From positions 1 to 40,866 of the forward strand of contig JANTGZ010000011.1 in the NCBI GenBank assembly GCA_024762675.1: a DNA stretch of 40,866 bases, given 5' to 3'. The notes beneath the pieces are model-generated. The model was not told where the DNA came from. It was given only the letters and a program-made list of their open reading frames with translations, and made no database searches. This document shows positions 7,677 to 15,647 of this stretch, one piece after another. The DNA comes from Thermodesulfobacteriota bacterium. GTDB lineage: Bacteria; Desulfobacterota; Anaeroferrophillalia; Anaeroferrophillales; Tharpellaceae. The position numbers and the translations under genes are program-made. Positions within the stretch are counted from its first letter, which is position 1. Each line of letters opens with the position of its first letter.

Positions 7677-8646
7677 AACGTCTCATTGCAAGCAGTAAAA
7701 AAGCGAGTAACAGAGCCCCGCCCAAAGGCCAGAAAAAGAGCTCACGAATAGGGCGCAGGTTCTGGTCTTCGCTGACAACCGGTTCTAATTTGTCAAGCAG
7801 AGCGTAGATCTTTTCCAGATCTTTTTTCTCACGGGCTCGAAAATAGCGGCCCCCGGTAAGTTCGGCAATTTTTTGTAGAGTTTTCTCATCAAGATCGGCC
7901 GAGGGGTTGACCACCCGATTGCCGAAAAAACTGTTTACCACCATACGGTCAGCCCCAACCCCGATGGTGTAGATCGAAAGCTTCCCTTCTTTGGCCAATT
8001 CAGCCGCTTTTAAAGGTTCGATGGTACCGGCGGTATTGGCTCCATCGGTCAGAAGAATCAGGACTTTTCGCTCCCCCGGCCGTTGCTGCAGACGTTTGAC
8101 CGCAAGTCCTAAAGCGTCGCCGATGGCGGTTTTCTCGCCGGCAATGCCGATCAGAGACTCCTGCAGCAACTGGTTGACGGTTTTGCGGTCAAGCGAGAGT
8201 GGCGCCTGCAGATAAGCTCTGCTGCCAAATAGAATAAGGCCGATGCGGTCGCCCTGGCGGCGCTTGATAAAATCTCCGGCGACCATCTTGATCATGGTTA
8301 AGCGGTCAACCGGTTGGCGGTTGATCTCCATATCTTTAGCCTTCATACTGCCGGATATATCAACGGCCAGGAGCAGATCACGGCCGCTGATCGGCGTGCT
8401 TAAAGGTTCACCGATCCATTGCGGACGGGCTCCGGCACAGACCAGTAACAGCCATGCGATGACGGCTGTAAGTTGGATCCATCTGGAACCTTTTCCGGTT
8501 GATTTATGACGTAACCCTTCAAGTTCCTGAAAAAAAGGTATCTTTAATGCCATGCCGGAAGTCGTGCGGGCTCGGGGCAGCAACAGATAGACCAATAATG
8601 GGAGTGGCAGGGCGGCGAACAGCCGAATCCAGGCAAACTCAATCAT
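7663..8646 (-). CDS. batA: BatA-like von Willebrand membrane protein
   Basis: 327 residues: an N-terminal membrane segment, a second helix before the domain, a von Willebrand A domain with MIDAS AVDISGSMKAKD, the strand DRIGLILFGSRAYLQAPLS and the LLTDGANT loop, and a C-terminal membrane helix (FFWPLGGALLLAFLLLAM). This is the usual BatA topology, with the domain in the periplasm. It overlaps the genes on both sides by eight and fourteen bases, so it is translated within the operon. In the family it is thought to form a complex with BatB and to be served by the MoxR ATPase; the molecular function is still debated. Confidence 0.9.
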   Translation of the reverse strand: MIEFAWIRLFAALPLPLLVYLLLPRARTTSGMALKIPFFQELEGLRHKSTGKGSRWIQLTAVIAWLLLVCAGARPQWIGEPLSTPISGRDLLLAVDISGSMKAKDMEINRQPVDRLTMIKMVAGDFIKRRQGDRIGLILFGSRAYLQAPLSLDRKTVNQLLQESLIGIAGEKTAIGDALGLAVKRLQQRPGERKVLILLTDGANTAGTIEPLKAAELAKEGKLSIYTIGVGADRMVVNSFFGNRVVNPSADLDEKTLQKIAELTGGRYFRAREKKDLEKIYALLDKLEPVVSEDQNLRPIRELFFWPLGGALLLAFLLLAMRRYESS

Positions 8647-9160
8647 GACTGGGTCTCGGTTTTTTGTTCTGTCTTAAGAACCATTGCTCGACAATCCGGC
8701 CGAGAGCTACAAGGTCGGTGTCGTTGGTTGGGGAGTAGGTATTTTCAACTAGGGGGAAGAGCTCCTGGTCTGTAAGTTCTTTGGCTTTCCCTTTAGCGTT
8801 ACCTGAGAACTCCTTTTTAAGAAACTCAAGCCATTTTTGACCACAGAGTCCAGCAATCGGTTGTTGCGGAAAAAAGACTATGCAAAACCGTCTTATGAGA
8901 GCTGAAAGCTCTTGCAGAATCAAACCCTGCTGCTCTGGGTCTTCGGTTTTTAAATTGAGTTGAGCAAGTTCAGACAGAGCCTGTTTGATGGGGCGTTGTC
9001 GAAGTTGTCGTTGACGCCATTTATAAAGAGCAAAGCTGATCAGGCTCAAAAACAACAGTAATAAAATCCACCAGCCCGGGGCCGGGGGCCACCACCCTGG
9101 AATCGGGGGCAGGTGAATATCCTTGAGTGCGGCCAGAGGATTCTGGTGTGCTGGGTTCAT
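8639..9160 (-). CDS. DUF4381-like single-pass membrane protein of the Bat operon
   Basis: 173 residues. A short N-terminal segment with LAALKDIHLPPIPGWWPPAPGWW leads into one membrane helix (ILLLLFLSLISFALYKW) and a helical cytoplasmic domain. The Pro/Trp-rich stretch before a single helix is typical of the small protein found between DUF58 and batA in MoxR operons. It overlaps DUF58 by four bases (ATGA) and batA by eight. No catalytic motif is seen. It probably serves as a membrane adaptor for the complex; that is inference from position. Confidence 0.8.
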   Translation of the reverse strand: MNPAHQNPLAALKDIHLPPIPGWWPPAPGWWILLLLFLSLISFALYKWRQRQLRQRPIKQALSELAQLNLKTEDPEQQGLILQELSALIRRFCIVFFPQQPIAGLCGQKWLEFLKKEFSGNAKGKAKELTDQELFPLVENTYSPTNDTDLVALGRIVEQWFLRQNKKPRPSHD

Positions 9161-10119
9161 GGCCGACTCACAGTTCGTTTGAGGCTTAAACCGCGGCGCA
9201 TGATGCCGGCGATATCGTCACCGGAGACGACCTTGAGATGGGGGATCTTCAGGTTGCCGGCAATACGCCCAAGATTTTCCCGGCGTTCATTAAATTTTTC
9301 ACTGTAAGCTTTGCGTATGGTAGCGGCTTTGGTGTTGAGTCGGGCTTGATCTCGGCCGTTGCTGATATTGTAAAGTCCCGGAGGCGGAGCTTTGAGCTCG
9401 AGGGGGTCGATAATCTGGCAAAGAACAAGGTCATTGTGGCGGCGCAAGCGGCTTAAGTTTTGTTCAAGGTTTTGATCATGATGATAAAAATCACTGATCA
9501 GAAAAATCCGGCTGCCGGGGCGGATGGTCCGCATTCCGTGATGGAGAACCTGTTCCAGCGAAGATGTGGAACTTTTACTTGTGTGAGATTTGCTTGCTTT
9601 GACGAGAGCATGGATCAGTGCCAGCACCCCTTTACGGCCGGCCTGCGGTCTTAAGTCGAACTTTTCCTGTGGAGTCAGGAGAATGCCGCCGATACGATCA
9701 CTGTTAAAGGCCGCAGTCCAGGCCACGGTCGCAGCGAGACGGGCGGCAATAACCGATTTGAAGGCTTCTTTGGTGCCAAAATAGAGAGATGGGCTGAAAT
9801 CGACCAGTGTCATGACCGGGTGGTCACGCTCTTCAGCATAGAGTTTGGTATGGGGTTTGCCGCTGCGGGCCGTAACCCGCCAGTCGATGCTGCGGATATC
9901 ATCGCCCGGGGTGTAGATTCGCGATTCAGCGTAGTCCATGCCGCGTCCGCGAAACTTGGAGAGCGTACTACCGGCCATAATCGAGTAAGCCCGTTGATGG
10001 CTCTTGCCGATCAGTGAGCGGGCCGTATGGCGCAAATCAAGAAGCTCTTCCGTTGTGCAGGTAATTCCATTGACGGATGATGCCGGTCGCGATTTTCTGA
10101 AAATTTTTGAGAAACGCAT
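9157..10119 (-). CDS. DUF58-family protein of the MoxR/Bat operon
   Basis: 320 residues from the ATG at 10119, which lies seven bases after the moxR stop; upstream in-frame Met codons would overlap moxR and add an unlikely N-terminus. The family core GRGMDYAESRIYTPGDDIRSIDWR followed by YAEERDHPVMTLVDFSPS is clear, and the following alpha/beta region resembles a degenerate von Willebrand fold. No membrane segment is predicted. The protein is invariably next to MoxR ATPases and is taken to be a cytoplasmic partner. Its stop overlaps the next start as ATGA. Confidence 0.9.
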   Translation of the reverse strand: MRFSKIFRKSRPASSVNGITCTTEELLDLRHTARSLIGKSHQRAYSIMAGSTLSKFRGRGMDYAESRIYTPGDDIRSIDWRVTARSGKPHTKLYAEERDHPVMTLVDFSPSLYFGTKEAFKSVIAARLAATVAWTAAFNSDRIGGILLTPQEKFDLRPQAGRKGVLALIHALVKASKSHTSKSSTSSLEQVLHHGMRTIRPGSRIFLISDFYHHDQNLEQNLSRLRRHNDLVLCQIIDPLELKAPPPGLYNISNGRDQARLNTKAATIRKAYSEKFNERRENLGRIAGNLKIPHLKVVSGDDIAGIMRRGLSLKRTVSRP

Positions 10120-10126
10120 ACTCTGG

Positions 10127-11137
10127 TCAAGGCACCGGGACATGGCGCAATAGTTCGTCGATGGCCTCTTGGCTGTTGATTCCTTCGGCTTCGGCCTCAA
10201 AGGTCAGGATCAAGCGATGGCGCAGGACGTCATGGATAATGGCCTGAATATTTTCCGGGGTCACGTAATCTTTACCCTGGAGCCAGGCATGGGCCCGAGC
10301 GCAACGATCCAGGGCGATAGTGGCCCGCGGGCTGGCTCCATATTCGATCCAGCGCCCCATCTTCTCGCCGCAGGCTTGAGGGTCACGGGTGGCGAGAATG
10401 AGTTGGACGATATACTCCTTAAGAGGTTCGGCCATATGGAGATCAAGCACCGCTAGGCGGGCTTGGGCGATTGTGCCCGGACTGAGAATTGCCGGACGCG
10501 CAGCTTTTTCTTCAAGCTCACTCAGAGCTTCTCGTCGGGCTAGTTCAAGAATCTTTTTTTCGCTCTCATAATCGGGATAGTCGACATTTATATGCATGAG
10601 AAAACGGTCGAGCTGGGCTTCGGGCAGAGGGTATGTGCCCTCCTGCTCGATCGGATTCTGGGTAGCCATAACCATAAAGAGATCGGGCAGGCAGTGGGTT
10701 TTCCGACCGACACTGATCTGTCTCTCCGACATCGCTTCAAGTAGGGCCGACTGAACCTTGGCTGGAGCTCGATTGATCTCATCAGCTAAGACAATGTTGT
10801 GAAAGAGCGGCCCCGGCTGAAAGCGGAAAGAGTCATTGCTGCGTTGGTAGATTTCGGTGCCGGTCAGATCGGCCGGCAGGAGATCGGGAGTAAATTGCAG
10901 GCGTTGAAAATCACCTTCAATACAATCTGCCAGGGCTTTTACGGCCCGGGTTTTGGCCAGTCCCGGAGCTCCTTCAACGAGCAGATGACCATCGGCCAAC
11001 AGGGCGATCAAGAGACGTTCAACCAGAACTTTCTGGCCGATAATCTCGGCTCCCATACGTTTTTCGGCCTGCTGAAAAGCTTCTCGTGATGTGTCGCTTA
11101 CCGGAGTGATATTTTGTTGTGGGTTTGTCAGTTCCAT
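10127..11137 (-). CDS. moxR: MoxR-family AAA+ ATPase
   Basis: 336 residues with the Walker A region LVEGAPGLAKTRAVK, Walker B VLADEINRAPAKVQSALLEAM, the sensor segment MATQNPIEQEGTYPLPEAQLDRF, and the C-terminal lid with GASPRATIALDRCARA. This is the standard MoxR AAA+ module, a chaperone-like ATPase that acts on the von Willebrand proteins encoded downstream. It is the first gene of the operon. No strong ribosome site precedes the ATG. The leader contains the structured repeat at 11148-11232, and I could not find a clean sigma-70 promoter there. Confidence 0.93.
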   Translation of the reverse strand: MELTNPQQNITPVSDTSREAFQQAEKRMGAEIIGQKVLVERLLIALLADGHLLVEGAPGLAKTRAVKALADCIEGDFQRLQFTPDLLPADLTGTEIYQRSNDSFRFQPGPLFHNIVLADEINRAPAKVQSALLEAMSERQISVGRKTHCLPDLFMVMATQNPIEQEGTYPLPEAQLDRFLMHINVDYPDYESEKKILELARREALSELEEKAARPAILSPGTIAQARLAVLDLHMAEPLKEYIVQLILATRDPQACGEKMGRWIEYGASPRATIALDRCARAHAWLQGKDYVTPENIQAIIHDVLRHRLILTFEAEAEGINSQEAIDELLRHVPVP

Positions 11138-11147
11138 ATTCGAATTA

Positions 11148-11232
11148 TCTCGGTGTGGGGACAGGCCTTTAGTTCTGTCCCCGGTTATAGAGGGCGAAGC
11201 AAAGTTCGCCGCTATCCGCTACGACTTAACCT
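11148..11232. repeat. Structured repeat, copy A (two hairpins)
   Basis: About 85 bases that match 15560-15645 at roughly 83% over the alignable part. The first hairpin is GGGGACAG/CTGTCCCC with a ten-base loop; the second is GGCGAA/TTCGCC. The two-hairpin layout and GGGGACAG core resemble REP-type elements. It sits in the leader of moxR on the transcribed strand. Confidence 0.75.
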
Positions 11233-11274
11233 TTGAGTTATGGGTAGCCGAATAGTTACGGCACCATCAAAAAT

Positions 11275-11313
11275 AAAAGCACGAAACTGGCATTAATCCA
11301 ATTTCGTGCTTTT
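11275..11313 (-). terminator. Terminator after the PspA-family gene
   Basis: AAAAGCACGAAA and TTTCGTGCTTTT form a twelve-base stem around a short AT-rich loop, and T-rich sequence continues on the minus strand. It ends transcription of the yjfI-pspA unit; the mirrored T-run also allows activity on the other strand. Confidence 0.88.
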
Positions 11314-11327
11314 TGAAATGGTTAGGA

Positions 11328-12008
11328 TCAGTTGCCGAGTTTTGCTTTAAGCGCGGCGAGTTTGTCATTGACCGCCTGATCAGCACTGCTTTCGCCCAAA
11401 CCGGCAAATTCATTCTCGAGGCTGTCGCCGCTGTCAGCTGCCATTTCGGCTGCGGCATCAGCTTCATGGGAGGAGCGTTCGGCTTTGGCCCGCATCCGCG
11501 CCATGAGGTCATCCGCATTATGTTTTTCCGACATTTTAGCTTTGGCCTGGTAGATCTGTTTCTTGACTTCCGAGGCCTTGCTCTGGGCGATAATGAAATC
11601 ACGGTTGCGCTTGAACTCCGCCAGTTCGTCCTCAATACGACGGATATCCTGTTTAAGGCTCTCGATCTGGTCGCGCTGCTCCTGACAGCGAGGCTCCATC
11701 TCCAAGGCCTTTTTCTCATGTTCACCGGCTCGGGCCAGAGCTTTTACCGCGAGATCTTCACGGTTGGCCTTTAGTGCGGCCTCGGCTTTGGCCTCCCAGT
11801 TGCTCTGTTCGAGTTTGTCTTTATCGAGAATAGCCTTGGCCTGTTTCTCGGTGGCGATACAGGACATGACCGCCTGTTTGGCCTCTTTGATCTGTTTCTC
11901 TTTGTCGCGGATAGCCTGATCCAACATCAGCTCAGGGGTTTCAATTTTGTCGATGGCCTTGTTGACTCCGGCCTGACCGACCTTGAATATTCTGCTGAAG
12001 ATACTCAT
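11328..12008 (-). CDS. PspA/IM30-family protein (YjfJ-like)
   Basis: 226 residues starting MSIFSRIFKVGQAGVNKAIDKIETPELMLDQ, a form of the amphipathic first helix of PspA/IM30 proteins, followed by a long, highly charged coiled coil (about 30-170) and a looser acidic end. PspA proteins assemble on the inner membrane and protect it under stress. The start has a good AGGAGAG site. The gene directly upstream encodes a DUF2170-like (YjfI) protein, the same pair as E. coli yjfI-yjfJ, which argues for the YjfJ branch rather than classical sigma-54-controlled pspA. No sigma-54 motif was found upstream. Confidence 0.88.
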   Translation of the reverse strand: MSIFSRIFKVGQAGVNKAIDKIETPELMLDQAIRDKEKQIKEAKQAVMSCIATEKQAKAILDKDKLEQSNWEAKAEAALKANREDLAVKALARAGEHEKKALEMEPRCQEQRDQIESLKQDIRRIEDELAEFKRNRDFIIAQSKASEVKKQIYQAKAKMSEKHNADDLMARMRAKAERSSHEADAAAEMAADSGDSLENEFAGLGESSADQAVNDKLAALKAKLGN

Positions 12009-12039
12009 GTATACTCTCCTTAAAATTAGTTCAGATAAT

Positions 12040-12450
12040 TTAGTTTAGGTAATCTGCAAGCAAGGTTTCAGCTCGATCAACAGCCAGTTCCAAGCTAGTG
12101 AATACACAGAGTAGCTCATTGCTGTCGAGATTTTCGGCTTCGCGGCTCTCGACCAGAACCAGGCGGGGGTCGTTGGGATTGGCCCGATTGAGGCCAAAAG
12201 CAACCGGCAGAATTTCAGTATTGAGGTCGAGCAGGTCATGGTAGAGTTTTTCGGTGGCAACGGAGCTTACATTGCCCAGATCAATCTCAAAGTAGAGGTG
12301 GCCGTCCTCTAAGTTGATGAAGACCGGCAACTCGCCGTCGCGTTCGACCCTGTAGATGCTCTCTTCAAGGGTTTCGACGGTAAAGCCGTTAAATTCGAGA
12401 AAACTGATGAGATCTTCTTTCAGTGAGCTGGTTACGATTACCTGTTCCAT
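12040..12450 (-). CDS. DUF2170-like protein (YjfI family)
   Basis: 136 residues, acidic, alternating alpha/beta, no membrane segment. The opening, a short helix then GFTVETLEESIYRVERDGELPVFINLEDGHLYFEIDLG, and the position immediately before a PspA-family gene match YjfI. Function is not established; it is thought to accompany the PspA-like protein. The start has a GGA site and follows a good promoter by about 70 bases. The 31-base gap to pspA indicates co-transcription. My family call rests on context as much as on sequence. Confidence 0.7.
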   Translation of the reverse strand: MEQVIVTSSLKEDLISFLEFNGFTVETLEESIYRVERDGELPVFINLEDGHLYFEIDLGNVSSVATEKLYHDLLDLNTEILPVAFGLNRANPNDPRLVLVESREAENLDSNELLCVFTSLELAVDRAETLLADYLN

Positions 12451-12528
12451 ACGACATCCTTTTTACCGGGTTTGAGCAGATTGACGTTATTCTGTTCTCT
12501 GTGAATGACAGTTGACTTGTCAGATGAG

Positions 12529-12557
12529 AATATAGGACTCTTTTCAAGTGTGGTCAA
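12529..12557 (-). promoter_or_regulatory. Sigma-70-type promoter for yjfI-pspA
   Basis: On the minus strand TTGACC, a 17-base spacer, then TATATT, giving a leader of about 70 bases before the DUF2170 start. It separates the yjfI-pspA pair from the K+ channel gene. The remaining 12558-12767 shows no gene or clear terminator. Confidence 0.65.
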
Positions 12558-12767
12558 GAGGAATGAAACATTATTTGAAAATTTTAAGATTTTCTGTTTT
12601 CAGCCAATCAGAGTCTTCATCTTTGAACTGCTGTTTTACTGTCACTCGTTTCAATTTCAGCCCGCAACCGGCAGCAGTTTTGTACTCTGGAAGTGGGGTT
12701 TGATTTACTACTTTTTGCAAAGGTTTCAACAGCTCTGTCAAACTCCTGCAGAATTTTGTGGACCGGC

Positions 12768-13871
12768 CTATAAGGTCGCATTTGACTTCAAAATATCTTG
12801 CTCGATAACACTGAAGTCGCGACGGCTTTCGGCCAGCATAATGAGTTTGCTGTCCTCCTCAATGCACTCATCTTTGGCTGGGTTGAGGATGGTCTTACCC
12901 TGCTTGATGATGCCGATGACCTGGAGGTTGGCGGGGTGTTTAAGGACGGCAACCTGGATGTCGGCGACTTTGTGGCCGGCCAGTTTGGTGTCGAGGATAT
13001 AAAATTGACTGCCGATCTTGTTGCTGATAATCTGGGTGATGATCTCATGGATGCCGGGATAGAGAAATTCCTGAGCCAGCAAGCAATCCGTCAGTCCTTC
13101 CGGGGTGACAATACCGTCTACTCGGGCCTTTTGTAAAAGGGTGAGGTTTTCCTGATGGATAAGTTCGGCCACGACCTTAAATGAGTAGTGATTTTCCTGG
13201 CGGAGGAGTTCGACTACTGAAGCGATGGCAAAAGTTATAGCATCGGCGTCACTGTTTAAGGGGTTGCTGGCGAAGATGAAGACTCCGGCTGCAGCCTTAA
13301 GATTGGCCTTTTGCAGCACCGCTTCACTGGTTGGGTTACCGTAGACGAAAGCAAACTCATTGGTCGGTAGAGTTGCCGGTAGTTTAGAGATTGAGTCACA
13401 GATGATCACAAAGAACGAGCTTTCATAGGCCGGATGGAGTTTAAGCTCGGCGGTCAGGCGCTTGAGTTTGTCAATGTTGGCAAAGTTGCAGATGATTATG
13501 TGGTTCTCTTTTGTGATTTGCACAAGACCCCTCTTTTTCTTAGAGATATGATCGAAAACACTTTCGGCTACCATGCCCAGCAGATAGCCGATAATCGCGA
13601 TGCCGAGAAGCATGCACGGGTAGGCAATTAGAAAACGACCGATATCGGTCTGGGGATAGAGATCTCCGTAGCCGACTGTGGTCATGGTTACCATCGACCA
13701 CCAGATGCTGTCGGACAACTTCAGTCCAGGCTGGGCTGATCGTTCGACAAGGTAGAAAAGCAGGCCGAAAAGCAGATTTAAGGCGAGAGCCAGAGAGAAT
13801 ATCTGGACCAGTCTCAGGCGCAGATAGTTTTGTCGATGTAACCAGGCTATTAGGCGTTGAAAAATGGGCAT
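12768..13871 (-). CDS. Two-TM potassium channel with RCK-like cytoplasmic domain
   Basis: 367 residues. Helix one (about 22-42), a pore loop with the K+ selectivity filter TVGYGD at 65-70, and helix two (about 80-105) are followed by a TrkA_N-like domain and a C-terminal TrkA_C-like domain. It is built like MthK: a tetrameric K+ channel gated from the cytoplasm. Oddly, the first RCK strand reads HIIICNFANIDK, lacking the GxGxxG nucleotide motif, so NAD(H) binding is doubtful. The stop lies ahead of a 317-base gap; the gene above is 19 bases away. Location within the PspA-like cluster suggests it helps restore membrane potential or turgor when the envelope is damaged. Confidence 0.88.
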   Translation of the reverse strand: MPIFQRLIAWLHRQNYLRLRLVQIFSLALALNLLFGLLFYLVERSAQPGLKLSDSIWWSMVTMTTVGYGDLYPQTDIGRFLIAYPCMLLGIAIIGYLLGMVAESVFDHISKKKRGLVQITKENHIIICNFANIDKLKRLTAELKLHPAYESSFFVIICDSISKLPATLPTNEFAFVYGNPTSEAVLQKANLKAAAGVFIFASNPLNSDADAITFAIASVVELLRQENHYSFKVVAELIHQENLTLLQKARVDGIVTPEGLTDCLLAQEFLYPGIHEIITQIISNKIGSQFYILDTKLAGHKVADIQVAVLKHPANLQVIGIIKQGKTILNPAKDECIEEDSKLIMLAESRRDFSVIEQDILKSNATL

Positions 13872-13890
13872 CTAATCTTTTAATTTGCCG

Positions 13891-14550
13891 TTATAAGTCG
13901 TCCTGCAGAGCTTTACCCTGAGCGATAATATCCTCAATCACCGCTTCGGCTTCAACTTTTCCTTCATCATCCTCATAGCCGAGCTCCGGCCAGTGGAGTG
14001 ACTGGTTGCAGATCTCTAAGATTTCATCCCAGACCGAGCCTAAAAGGAGATCAAACTGCCAGTTGCCGTTGTCATCGCGGCCAAATCGTTTTTCGTTGAT
14101 GAAGCTCATGAAGACGAGTTCGATCGGATCACCGTTCAAATATTCAGCAACCGCGATGCGTAAGTCATCCCAGCGCGGTTCAGCTAGAAAAGCCTCCCAT
14201 TCAGGCTTCGTCGGATAGTCGTCATAGAAGCTGAAAGCAAAATCACCACTACTTAAGTCGACGGCGCAGAAGATGTCGCTGATGGCCAAGTTTTCCCGGT
14301 AACGTTTGAGAAAATTATGGTGCAAAACTTTGCCTTCGCGACTGACACAATAGCGTTGCTCCTTGTCGATCTCAATCAATTCTCGGGCCATAAGCTCGTC
14401 AAAGATCGATTCCAGATCTTCATTTTTTTCGTCGAGTAGAATTGAGATCCTGGCATCTTCCTGAATCATGTAATCGAGCAGGTAGAGGCGGGCGTAGTGA
14501 TGTCTCTGCTTTTCATCAAGTTGATAAGGAAGTTCAGGTAAATTTTTCAT
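13891..14550 (-). CDS. Uncharacterised protein with possible winged-helix N-terminus
   Basis: 219 residues from ATG 14550; a TTG at 14571 would add seven residues. I do not recognise the family. Residues about 15-85 have a winged-helix-like pattern (LLDYMIQEDARISILL..ESIFDELMARELIEIDKEQRYCVSREGK), followed by an alpha/beta region with many Asp, Glu and Trp residues and a very acidic end. No membrane segment or catalytic motif is seen. It sits between a DUF350 membrane protein and a K+ channel with short gaps on both sides. Its slot corresponds roughly to E. coli yjfK, but I see no convincing resemblance to DUF2491. It could be a regulator or adaptor; that is speculation. Confidence 0.7.
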   Translation of the reverse strand: MKNLPELPYQLDEKQRHHYARLYLLDYMIQEDARISILLDEKNEDLESIFDELMARELIEIDKEQRYCVSREGKVLHHNFLKRYRENLAISDIFCAVDLSSGDFAFSFYDDYPTKPEWEAFLAEPRWDDLRIAVAEYLNGDPIELVFMSFINEKRFGRDDNGNWQFDLLLGSVWDEILEICNQSLHWPELGYEDDEGKVEAEAVIEDIIAQGKALQDDL

Positions 14551-14612
14551 TTTAGAGATACAAAAATCCAAGTTGGGGATGGCAAAGTAAAATGTACAGA
14601 TACGAAGCCATC

Positions 14613-15500
14613 TTATGAGAAGAAGAGGTTTCCGACCACCAGGGCGATAATAATAGCTACCGCACCTTCAATCAGGGCTGCACCCCAGTTGCGATCCTGG
14701 CTGATCTCTTCGTCGAGCAGGGCTCCGGGAAGCAGCACCTTGTCGGCGATATAGCGGCCTGTAATAAGAAAGAAAAAACTAATCGGCAGCCAGAAGATGA
14801 GGCCTGGAACAGAGTTGTAGGCGGCAATATAGTCGGCTAAGAGGATGCCGACGGCAACCATGCTTAAACCAAAGGCCACTCCGGCGGCGGCGTTGTCTTG
14901 TTCAATTTCGTGGTGCAGATCGAATCGGCTGATGCGCTGGTAGAGCCGGCCGAAAATGAGAAAAGCAGCCTGACCAATGGCGAAATAGAAGATGGTGCCC
15001 AGAAGATCGGTAAAAAAACCGGAACCGGAACCGCTCAAAACGGTTTTGATGATAATTCCCGAAGCGATAAAGGTACAACCTTCGACCGCCCCGGTACCGA
15101 GATTACGGTCTTCGATAATCTCTTTGTGGTTTGAGAAATTGGGCAGCAGATAGCGATCATTAAGGTAGTGCGAGACCTGGAGCAGACCGATTCCGATCAA
15201 TCCCCAAAAAAAGGTCGCGATCAGGTCGCCGATCAGGCTCCAGAAACCGGTGACAGCAATATCGCCATTAGGGGTTATGACCCCCCAGAGAATGAGGCCT
15301 AAGGCGAAGAGGTATCCGGTTGTTGACAGGGCTACTGCCTTATTGTCGGTGGTTGTTAACTCATGGTCGAGATCATAGCTTAAAAATCGGCTATGCAGGC
15401 GTTTGCCGATGACCATGATGCCTAAGATAACCAGCAGGTAGGTTGCGGCAACTGGTTGAAAAAGCTCAGCGATGGGTCGCAAAGATAAAAAACTGAACAT
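14613..15500 (-). CDS. Duplicated DUF350 membrane protein (YjfL-like)
   Basis: 295 residues with about eight transmembrane helices arranged as two homologous halves. The signature recurs: SYDLDHELTTTDNKAVALSTTGY in the first half and FDLHHEIEQDNAAAGVAFGL in the second, each followed after two helices by EIIEDRNLGTGAVEG and EISQDRNWGAALIEG. E. coli YjfL is a single half of about 130 residues, so this is a tandem, covalently joined form. The function of DUF350 proteins is unknown; they are integral inner-membrane proteins found next to PspA-like and polyamine genes. The start has an AGGA site. Confidence 0.88.
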   Translation of the reverse strand: MFSFLSLRPIAELFQPVAATYLLVILGIMVIGKRLHSRFLSYDLDHELTTTDNKAVALSTTGYLFALGLILWGVITPNGDIAVTGFWSLIGDLIATFFWGLIGIGLLQVSHYLNDRYLLPNFSNHKEIIEDRNLGTGAVEGCTFIASGIIIKTVLSGSGSGFFTDLLGTIFYFAIGQAAFLIFGRLYQRISRFDLHHEIEQDNAAAGVAFGLSMVAVGILLADYIAAYNSVPGLIFWLPISFFFLITGRYIADKVLLPGALLDEEISQDRNWGAALIEGAVAIIIALVVGNLFFS

Positions 15501-15559
15501 GGCTTAATCCTTTTTAGTTTAGATTTTTAGTAACTATTAAAGGTTACGTCTTCAAACTG

Positions 15560-15645
15560 TCTCGATGCGGGGACAGACCTTCAGTTCTGTCTCCACGCTA
15601 AGCAGGGCGAAGCAACGTTCGCTGTTACCCGCTGTAACTCAACCT
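15560..15645. repeat. Structured repeat, copy B (two hairpins)
   Basis: Diverged copy of 11148-11232, same orientation, in the 147-base gap between the DUF350 gene and the YjfM-like gene. The first stem stays paired through a G-T wobble (GGGGACAG/CTGTCTCC), and the second keeps CGAA/TTCG. An eight- to nine-base block between the hairpins differs completely. Confidence 0.75.
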
Positions 15646-15647
15646 GG

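Noticed and set aside
11138-12767. Sigma-54 promoter for the PspA-family gene
   Set aside because: No GG-N10-GC element was found upstream; the visible promoter is of sigma-70 type.
12505-13002. A 165-codon plus-strand frame
   Set aside because: It overlaps the antisense of the K+ channel C-terminus and a promoter region; no ribosome site or family resemblance.
13891-14550. Assignment as YjfK (DUF2491)
   Set aside because: Only the position in the cluster fits; the sequence does not resemble YjfK as I recall it.
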